A stretch of DNA of 9,973 nt from NCBI GenBank assembly GCA_900549245.1, contig URNQ01000050.1, positions 1 through 9,973 on the forward strand, written 5' to 3'. The DNA comes from an uncultured Collinsella sp. (GTDB taxonomy: Bacteria; Actinomycetota; Coriobacteriia; Coriobacteriales; Coriobacteriaceae). The position numbers and the translations under genes were made by a program. Below, piece after piece: positions 4,746-9,973 of this stretch (position 1 is its first letter; each line of letters opens with the position of its first letter). The notes under the pieces are model-generated. The model made no database searches, was not told the origin of the DNA, and was given only the letters and a program-made list of their open reading frames with translations.

Positions 4746-7427
4746 CTAGTCCTCGAGCAGATCCTCGATAAAGCCGACACGGTAATTCTTGAAGATGACC
4801 TCGCCGCCGTCTTGCGTGGCGTCCAGATCGACATCGCCCATGATGCCAAAGTCGTGGTCGCCATCCTCGTCGGCAAAGATCTGGTGCACGTGCCACACGT
4901 GTGCGGTCTTCTCATCGGACTCATCGATGGAAAACATCGCGGCACTGCGGGCATCTCCGTCGGTGAGAATTTCCTCGTGCTGTTCGTGGTAGGCATCGAG
5001 CGCCTTTTGCCAGCGGATCTCGCTCATGCCCCAGTCGTCGTCGAGCTCGCCCAGGTCGCGAACGTGCTCGCGAGCGGCAAGGGTCACGCGGCGGAAGAGC
5101 GCGTTGCGCACCAGTAGCGTGCAGCCTCGGCGGTCCGTCACGACCTCGTCGATGCCTTGTGGCGGCGCGGCATCGAGGGCTGCCGGGTTGCCGGCGTTCT
5201 CCCACTCGTCCACCAGGCTCGAGTCCACCGAGCGCACCACAAAGCCCAGCCACGAGATAATGTCGCGCAGGCGCTCGTCGCGTTTCTCGATGGGTACGGT
5301 GCGGTCAAGCGAACGGTAGGCCTCTGCCAGGTAGCGCAGCAAAATGCCCTCGGAGCGGGCGATGCCGAGCTTTTGAATGTAGCCCTTAAAATCGCTCGCG
5401 CTCTCCAGCATATCGCGCAGGACGCTCTTGGGAGAGAGCTGGTAGTCGTTTGCCCAGGGTACTTCCTGGCAGTACTTGTCAAAAGCGGCGTCGAGCAAAT
5501 CCTCGAGCGGCTTTTCGTACGTGACGTCCTGAATGCGCTCCAAGCGCTCCTCATATTCAATGCCGTCGGCCTTCATCTCGGCCATAGCGCGATCGCGTGC
5601 GGCGCGCTCCTGTGCGCGCAGCACCTGCTTGGGATCCTCGAGCGTTGCCTCGACCATCGAGATCAGGTCCATGGTATAGGTCTCGCTCTCGGGATCGAGC
5701 AGCTCCAATGCGGCAAGCAAGAACGGCGAGAGCGGCTGGTCGAGCGCAAAGTCCTCGGGCAGATCGACCGTCAGTGCATAGTCGATGTCCGGCGCGGCGT
5801 CAGTCGGGGCGTCGGGCGCGGGCGGCACCTCGGTGCGAACGACGACGCCGGAGTCGATGAGCGTGGCGAAGATCTCGTCGGCACGAACCTCGAGCTTGGT
5901 CTTTTCCTCGGGGGTCTGCAGGCTTGTCTCGATGAGGTCGTGTACACGGGCACGGGCATCGCCGCCCTGCTCGACCACGCTAATCACCATGGAGTGTGTG
6001 ATGCGAAGGCGCGGCTTGAGCGTTTCGGGCTGCGTCTCGATCAGGCGCTCAAAGGTCTGCTTGTTCCAGGTGACAAAGCCCTCGGGGGCCTTCTTCTTTT
6101 TAATCTTGCGGAGCTTCTTGGGGTCGTCGCCCGCCTTGGCCATGAGCTTGGCGTTCTCGATCTCGTGCTCGGGTGCCTCGGCAATCACCATGCCCTCGGT
6201 ATCGAAGCCCGAGCGGCCGGCGCGACCGGCAATCTGATGGAACTCGCGGGCGCGCAGACGACGCATCTTGTAGCCATCGAACTTGGTGAGCGCGGTGAGC
6301 ACCACGGTGTGGATGGGTACGTTGATGCCGACGCCGAGCGTATCGGTACCGCAGATGACGGGCAGCAGGCCCTGCTGCGCCAGGCGCTCGACCAGCAGGC
6401 GATAGCGCGGCAACATGCCGGCATGGTGCACGCCGACGCCGCAGCCGAGCAAGCGCTTGAGGATCTTGCCGAAGGCCGTCGAGAAGCTCGTTCCCTTTGC
6501 CGCTTCTTTGATGGCCTCGCGCTGCTCCTTGCTGGCGATGCCAAAATTGGCGAGCGATTGTGCCGTCGCAAGGGCGGCATCCTGGCTAAAGTGCACGATA
6601 TAGAGCGGGGCCTCTCCGCGGCGCATCGCGAGCTCGACGGTGCCCTCGAGAGAGGTCGTTACATAGTCGTAGCTCAGCGGAACAGGGCGCGGGGCATCGA
6701 CGACCAAGTCGCAAGCAGCGCCGGTGTGCTCCTCGAGTGAGGCGGCGATGGCGGTGACATCGCCGAGCGTGGCGCTCATGAGCATAAACTGCGTGTGGGG
6801 CAGGGTGAGCAGCGGCACCTGCCAGGCCCAGCCGCGGTCGGGGTCGGCAAAGTAGTGGAACTCGTCCATGGCCACGCAGCCCACATCGGCGTCCTCACCC
6901 TCGCGCAGTGCGTCGTTGGCAAGGATCTCTGCCGTGCAGCAGATGACGGGCGCCTTGGTATTGATATGCGTGTCGCCGGTAATCATACCGACGTTGTCGC
7001 GGCTGAGTACCTGCACCAGATCGAAGAACTTTTCGCTGACCAGGGCCTTGATGGGCGCCGTGTAATAACAGCGCTTGCCCTGTGCCATGCCCATAAAGAG
7101 CATGCCCAGCGCGACGAGCGATTTACCCGATCCGGTCGGTGTTCCCAAAATGACGTGATCGCCGGCAGCCAGGTCCATGAGGGCCTCTTCTTGGTGATCC
7201 CACAGTTCAATGCCGCGATCGCTCGTCCATTCAAAGAAGCGTTCGAAGGCTTGATCGGGCGTGAGCCACGGTTCGGGCTCGCTGCCGTCCTCGGGCTCCC
7301 ACCAGGTGGGGGAGAGCGCGCCGAGCGAGCCAAACTCGGCTTCGGTTCCTGTGCCGCCCGAGAATGAGCTGGCGGCGCCGGCGCCGGAGACGGTGCTGGC
7401 GGCGGTATCTGTCGTGGTCTGTGCCAT
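4746..7427 (-). CDS. DExH-box RNA helicase of the Ski2-like type with C-terminal DUF3516
   Basis: An 893-residue ATP-dependent helicase, probably acting on RNA. After a disordered Ser/Gly/Ala/Thr-rich leader (1-37), the helicase core shows WDHQ (76-79), Walker A TPTGSGKS (96-103), motif Ia TAPIKAL (123-129), GDTHI (151-155), the DEFH Walker B (188-191), SAT (218-220), VHHAGMLP (333-340), GTDTLGVGINVP (360-371) and motif VI HQIAGRAGRSG (397-407). The VHHAGMLP and GVGINVP boxes are typical of Ski2/Mtr4-like helicases. A lysine-rich patch (about 436-440) leads into a long C-terminal region corresponding to DUF3516, a module found with actinobacterial helicases. All ATPase motifs are intact. The ATG at 7427 is preceded by AGAAAG, a modest ribosome site. 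It lies 98 nt downstream of the TrmB-like gene, so RNA turnover or ribosome-linked work is plausible but unproven. Confidence 0.93.
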   Translation of the reverse strand: MAQTTTDTAASTVSGAGAASSFSGGTGTEAEFGSLGALSPTWWEPEDGSEPEPWLTPDQAFERFFEWTSDRGIELWDHQEEALMDLAAGDHVILGTPTGSGKSLVALGMLFMGMAQGKRCYYTAPIKALVSEKFFDLVQVLSRDNVGMITGDTHINTKAPVICCTAEILANDALREGEDADVGCVAMDEFHYFADPDRGWAWQVPLLTLPHTQFMLMSATLGDVTAIAASLEEHTGAACDLVVDAPRPVPLSYDYVTTSLEGTVELAMRRGEAPLYIVHFSQDAALATAQSLANFGIASKEQREAIKEAAKGTSFSTAFGKILKRLLGCGVGVHHAGMLPRYRLLVERLAQQGLLPVICGTDTLGVGINVPIHTVVLTALTKFDGYKMRRLRAREFHQIAGRAGRSGFDTEGMVIAEAPEHEIENAKLMAKAGDDPKKLRKIKKKKAPEGFVTWNKQTFERLIETQPETLKPRLRITHSMVISVVEQGGDARARVHDLIETSLQTPEEKTKLEVRADEIFATLIDSGVVVRTEVPPAPDAPTDAAPDIDYALTVDLPEDFALDQPLSPFLLAALELLDPESETYTMDLISMVEATLEDPKQVLRAQERAARDRAMAEMKADGIEYEERLERIQDVTYEKPLEDLLDAAFDKYCQEVPWANDYQLSPKSVLRDMLESASDFKGYIQKLGIARSEGILLRYLAEAYRSLDRTVPIEKRDERLRDIISWLGFVVRSVDSSLVDEWENAGNPAALDAAPPQGIDEVVTDRRGCTLLVRNALFRRVTLAAREHVRDLGELDDDWGMSEIRWQKALDAYHEQHEEILTDGDARSAAMFSIDESDEKTAHVWHVHQIFADEDGDHDFGIMGDVDLDATQDGGEVIFKNYRVGFIEDLLED

Positions 7428-7460
7428 GTGTTTGCTTTCTCTCGCGATTGTCCGCCAACT

Positions 7461-7466
7461 ATTATG
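7461..7466 (-). promoter_or_regulatory. Candidate -10 box for the helicase gene
   Basis: CATAAT on the minus strand (one mismatch to TATAAT) would start a message near 7454, 27 nt before the helicase ATG. The best -35 match (CTGGCA) is 19 nt away, longer than ideal, so the helicase may instead depend partly on read-through from the TrmB-like gene. Confidence 0.35.
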
Positions 7467-7525
7467 GCGTAGCGGCGGCGTGGGGTGCCAGCGCGCGAGA
7501 AAATGCAGGAAATGGGCGCGCGGTG

Positions 7526-8365
7526 TTAGCGTTCCTGAGGCAGGCGATTTTTACCCTTGCGGGCGCGGTTTCTAAAGTTCTCGACGGCCTCTTCCATGCC
7601 TAGAGGCACATAGGTGAGCTCATCGAGGTTATCGGGCAGGTAGCAGGCAAGGCTTTGCTCCTGCATGCGACCCGCCGTGAGTTGTTCATCGCTGGGCAGC
7701 GCGTCGGGTGTGGCGCAGATGCCATAGACGGCGGCACCCATCTCGCGCGTGCGGCGCTCGTATTCGGTCTCGGGGTGCTCGGGATGGTCGCGGCGGACGT
7801 CGTCGCTTACCCAAAGCGTGTCGTAGCCGGCCGCGGCAAACTGCCCCAGGGCGTAGTCGCGCAACGGCTTACTGTCGGTTCGCAGTGTGACAGTGGCGCC
7901 GGCTGAAAAGAGCGGGCGATAGAGCATTAGATGGTCGACATGGACGAGTCGTTTTTTGGCGTACTTGGCCTTGGGCTGCGGCGTGGGAAAGTTGATGGTG
8001 ATGGCATCGAGCTCGCCTGCGGCAAATAGCTGCGTCAGCGATGCGGCGCCTCGGGGCAGGACGAGCGCGTTGGTCAGTTCCTGCTCGCAGATTTTCTGTG
8101 CGGCATAGGCGATGCAGATGGGCTCCTGGTCTATGCCGATAAAGAGGGTGTTTGGCTCGTGGGCCGCGCGCTCTACAAGGTACGTTCCCTTGCCACAGCC
8201 AAGATCCAGGTGAAGGTGTTCGAAGGGCTTGCTGCCAACTGGCGCACAGGCCTCGCGCCAATCTCCAGCATAGATTTCAGGGTTCGTCTCAATCGCATCG
8301 GCGTAGCGCTCCAGGCGCTCTTCGAGCACAAAGTTCTTAGGCGTGCGAACGTGGACGGCTCCCAT
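7526..8365 (-). CDS. trmB: tRNA (guanine-N7-)-methyltransferase (TrmB-like, divergent)
   Basis: A 279-residue SAM-dependent methyltransferase of the TrmB family, which makes m7G at position 46 in the variable loop of tRNAs. Motif I is HLDLGCGKGTYL (52-63), followed by GIDQEP (77-82) for the SAM ribose acid. The family signature appears as NFPTPQPKAKYAKKRL (125-140), and near the C-terminus TEYERRTREMG (200-210) matches the conserved T-x-Y-E region. The usual signature is F(P/S)DPWPK; here its Asp is Thr and its Trp is Gln. About 55 residues extend past the usual end. The protein is therefore a divergent member whose activity should not be assumed, though its SAM site is intact. The ATG at 8365 has AAGGAG 4 nt upstream (8370-8375). 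It lies between another methyltransferase and an RNA helicase on the same strand. Confidence 0.85.
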   Translation of the reverse strand: MGAVHVRTPKNFVLEERLERYADAIETNPEIYAGDWREACAPVGSKPFEHLHLDLGCGKGTYLVERAAHEPNTLFIGIDQEPICIAYAAQKICEQELTNALVLPRGAASLTQLFAAGELDAITINFPTPQPKAKYAKKRLVHVDHLMLYRPLFSAGATVTLRTDSKPLRDYALGQFAAAGYDTLWVSDDVRRDHPEHPETEYERRTREMGAAVYGICATPDALPSDEQLTAGRMQEQSLACYLPDNLDELTYVPLGMEEAVENFRNRARKGKNRLPQER

Positions 8366-8387
8366 GAGGCTCCTTGGTCATAAGTAT

Positions 8388-8409
8388 GGAACGCATAGCT
8401 GCGCGTTCC
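8388..8409. promoter_or_regulatory. Inverted repeat in the trmB leader or promoter
   Basis: GGAACGC (8388-8394) and GCGTTCC (8403-8409) are exact inverted copies 8 nt apart. On the minus strand they lie between a -35-like TTGACG (8409-8414) and a -10-like CATACT (8383-8388), whose 20-nt spacing is too long for an ordinary promoter. A second -10-like TAGTAT (8437-8442) upstream would place the repeat in the mRNA leader as a hairpin just before the ribosome site. Either an operator or a leader hairpin is possible. Confidence 0.4.
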
Positions 8410-8485
8410 GTCAATGGGTTGAAAAAAGGGGTGGGCATACTATGTCCGAAAGACGCGGTGCGGCTCGACGGCGAGTCGTCGGTGC

Positions 8486-9358
8486 CTACAGGCGCTTGAG
8501 GATCACATAGCGGTTGAGATCGCCGCTGCGACCGTCGGCATGGAAGCGCTCGAGCTCGCGCACGGGGACCTCGCCGCTCTTGTAGAACGTACGGACGCCG
8601 CGCACCAGGTCGGTGATCTGCTGATCGTCAAAGTGATGACAATAGCGGTAGGCGTGGCGGTCGTTTTGCCAGCCAATGAGGTGGTCACCGGCTTCAAACT
8701 GCGCGGAATCGTAACCCTCAAACGGCGGGGTGAGCTCGGCGCGGGCCTCGGCGCGAACGGCCTTGCGCGCCATGCGCTCGTCGTTCATAAACTCCCAAAA
8801 GCTGATGGCGATGATGCCGCCTGGGCGCGTCTGGCGCACCAGAGCGTCGAGCACGCGTACGCGGTACTCGCACGACGGCACGTGGTGCATAAAGCCAAAG
8901 CAGACCGAGATGTCGGCGAGCGGTGCGTCGAAAAGGACATCGGGCGTCTCGGCGGGGTTGAGCTTCATGAGGGCATCGAGCGCGTCGAGTTCCTGGAAGT
9001 GCAGGTTGGGAATGCGCAGGGCGTGGCCATGTGCATCGATGGCCAAATCTTGACACGAGTCGACACCATAGAACTCAAACGGGCAGCTGGCGTCTGCCGA
9101 GGGGTTTGCGCCGTCGACGCCCTTGGCGGCAAGTGCGCCGCCGGCGGCAAAGTTCTCGAATCGCATGTTGCCGCAGGCGAGATCGAAGACGCGGACGGGA
9201 TGCTCGATTGTGGCGACGTCGAGCTGTTCGAGCGCGATATCCATGGTACGTACCCAGCCGGGCCACGGGGCCTGGCGCGTATCGGAGAAGGAGGCGGAGT
9301 GCTCGCGATAGAACGTGTTGTTGAGCTGGATGAGCGATGAGGCGAAATCGCGGTTCAC
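8486..9358 (-). CDS. Class I SAM-dependent methyltransferase, Trm9-like
   Basis: A 290-residue methyltransferase if translation begins at the GTG at 9358, preceded by GGAGGGAG with a 9-nt gap. The frame is open for 95 codons further upstream, but that part is not protein-like and contains the promoter. The N-terminus (LNNTFYREHSASFSDTR, then PWPGW) resembles the Trm9/ABH8-type tRNA wobble-uridine methyltransferases. Motif I is VFDLACGNMRFENF (57-70), then FYGVDSCQ (96-103), a motif IV-like SVCFGFMHHV (151-160) and RPGGIIAISFWEF (178-190). DHLIGW (225-230) and the C-terminal end LNRYVILKRL also fit that group. There is an unusual Gly/Ala/Asp insert (72-92) between motif I and the next strand. 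The target is unknown; methylation of a tRNA wobble side chain is an inference from family and from the neighbouring trmB-like gene. Confidence 0.85.
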   Translation of the reverse strand: MNRDFASSLIQLNNTFYREHSASFSDTRQAPWPGWVRTMDIALEQLDVATIEHPVRVFDLACGNMRFENFAAGGALAAKGVDGANPSADASCPFEFYGVDSCQDLAIDAHGHALRIPNLHFQELDALDALMKLNPAETPDVLFDAPLADISVCFGFMHHVPSCEYRVRVLDALVRQTRPGGIIAISFWEFMNDERMARKAVRAEARAELTPPFEGYDSAQFEAGDHLIGWQNDRHAYRYCHHFDDQQITDLVRGVRTFYKSGEVPVRELERFHADGRSGDLNRYVILKRL

Positions 9359-9404
9359 GGCGCGGAACTCCCTCCGTTGGCGGTGCGGAATAAACAGTAC
9401 GACC

Positions 9405-9434
9405 ATACTACCGTTAACGCCGCAACGGGGACAA
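9405..9434 (-). promoter_or_regulatory. Promoter of the Trm9-like methyltransferase gene
   Basis: On the minus strand TTGTCC (9429-9434) and TAGTAT (9405-9410) are 18 nt apart and would start transcription near 9398, 40 nt before the GTG start codon. The position supports the short form of the protein, since the longer reading frame would begin upstream of this promoter. Confidence 0.5.
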
Positions 9435-9490
9435 CCGAGCCGTGGGTCATTGCTTTGTTTGGACACATTTCCGCAGCTCATATGTGCCCG

Positions 9491-9503
9491 CAACCGCCGG
9501 TTG
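9491..9503. promoter_or_regulatory. Small palindrome in the divergent intergenic region
   Basis: CAACCG-C-CGGTTG is a perfect 6-bp dyad around one base, overlapping a -35-like TTGTCA (9501-9506). A -10-like TAGAAT (9517-9522) is only 10 nt beyond, too close for a normal promoter pair. The dyad could be an operator for the adjacent XRE-type regulator. The rest of 9359-9624 holds the methyltransferase promoter and nothing else that I can name. Confidence 0.3.
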
Positions 9504-9624
9504 TCAAAAATCTCACTAGAATAGGTGGCATGCTTTTGGCGGTGGCGGATAGATTTTAACTGTGCAAGGCGCCTTAAGAACAAATATGGTCCGGCGGCAC
9601 GGCTGGCATCACATAGGAGGAACC

Positions 9625-9973
9625 ATGAATGTAGAAACTGCACAGCGGCTCGCCGACCTTCGTCGCAGCAAGGGCTTTAGCCAAGAAGGGCTGGCACGAA
9701 AGCTGGGACTGTCGCGCCAGGCGGTCAGTAAATGGGAGCGCGCGGAGAGCTCGCCCGATACCGAGAACCTGATCTCGCTCGCCAAGCTCTATGGCGTGAG
9801 TTTGGACGAGCTCCTCAATCCGAGTGACGAGATCGAGGACGATATCGAGTTTGAGAACGAGGACCGCGCTCGTCAGCGCGAGGCCGAGGCGGCAGAGCGC
9901 GCCCGCACCCATGAGGCGGCGGCACGCGCCACCGAGGCGGCAACGCAGGCGAGGCGCGCCGCCCCCGCGCGCC
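9625..9973 (+). CDS. XRE-family helix-turn-helix transcriptional regulator (partial, 3' end missing)
   Basis: The first 116 codons of a DNA-binding regulator; the window ends inside the gene. The ATG has a strong ribosome site (TAGGAGG, 9614-9620). Residues 5-60 are a Cro/C1-type helix-turn-helix: QRLADLRRSKGFSQEGLARK, then LGLSRQAVSKWERAESSPD, with the recognition helix around SRQAVSKWE (30-38) and the usual ending LISLAKLYGVSLDELL. After the domain comes a very acidic linker (DEIEDDIEFENED, 68-80), then an Ala/Glu/Arg-rich helix that looks like coiled coil. Such regulators often carry a membrane or ligand-sensing part in the missing portion. It is transcribed away from the methyltransferase gene and may control itself or that gene. 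Confidence 0.9.
   Translation, partial: MNVETAQRLADLRRSKGFSQEGLARKLGLSRQAVSKWERAESSPDTENLISLAKLYGVSLDELLNPSDEIEDDIEFENEDRARQREAEAAERARTHEAAARATEAATQARRAAPAR

Noticed and set aside
2171..4996. Long minus-strand frames (406 and 532 codons) opposite the phosphoesterase and DUF2130 genes.
   Set aside because: They run across a strong terminator or along a repetitive coiled-coil coding region, whose complement gives Leu/Ala-rich nonsense.
5157..6740. A 527-codon plus-strand frame inside the helicase gene.
   Set aside because: It is the reverse complement of a strongly motif-supported helicase in biased high-GC DNA; its Leu/Gly/Ala/Val-rich product shows no motif.
8456..8485. A weak stem (GGCTCG with CGAGTC) after the methyltransferase stop, considered as a terminator.
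   Set aside because: Only six pairs including a wobble, and no T-run follows on the minus strand.
9501..9522. TTGTCA and TAGAAT as a promoter for the XRE regulator.
   Set aside because: Each hexamer is good, but they are only 10 nt apart, too close for a sigma-70-type promoter. The real promoter was not identified.

Overview
The window looks like chromosomal DNA from a high-GC actinobacterium, most likely a gut Coriobacteriia of the Collinsella type. This is inferred from the codon bias, a Ski2-like helicase of the actinobacterial DUF3516 type, the DUF2130 protein and the style of the -10 boxes. No database search was possible, so the genus is a guess. There is no tRNA, rRNA, insertion sequence, prophage or CRISPR array.

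Layout, left to right. The 3' end of an unrecognised gene (1-155) runs into a class-3 aldehyde dehydrogenase (164-1543). A compact regulatory locus follows (about 1551-1820): a 36-nt palindrome with a perfect Gram-positive LexA/SOS box at its centre, a possible leaderless leader ORF, a hairpin that buries a Shine-Dalgarno sequence, a 27-codon single-span hydrophobic peptide, and a likely antisense RNA gene on the opposite strand. Next come a 59-residue acidic/basic protein (1967-2146), a small metallophosphoesterase (2213-2758), a 14-bp hairpin stacked on a strong terminator, and a 585-residue DUF2130 coiled-coil protein (2909-4666). A bidirectional terminator (4686-4723) separates these from three minus-strand genes: a DExH helicase with a DUF3516 C-terminus (4746-7427), a TrmB-like tRNA methyltransferase (7526-8365) and a Trm9-like class I methyltransferase (8486-9358, GTG start). 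A divergent XRE-type regulator begins at 9625 and runs off the window.

How the genes may work together. The three minus-strand genes have an RNA theme: one helicase and two methyltransferases, of which TrmB acts on tRNA and the Trm9-like protein may. The most interesting part is 1551-1820. The sequence fits an SOS-induced type I toxin-antitoxin system, functionally comparable to E. coli tisB/istR: LexA operator, translationally masked mRNA, tiny membrane peptide and overlapping antisense RNA. The LexA box, the ORF and the hairpins are visible in the sequence. The toxin function and the antisense transcript are inference.
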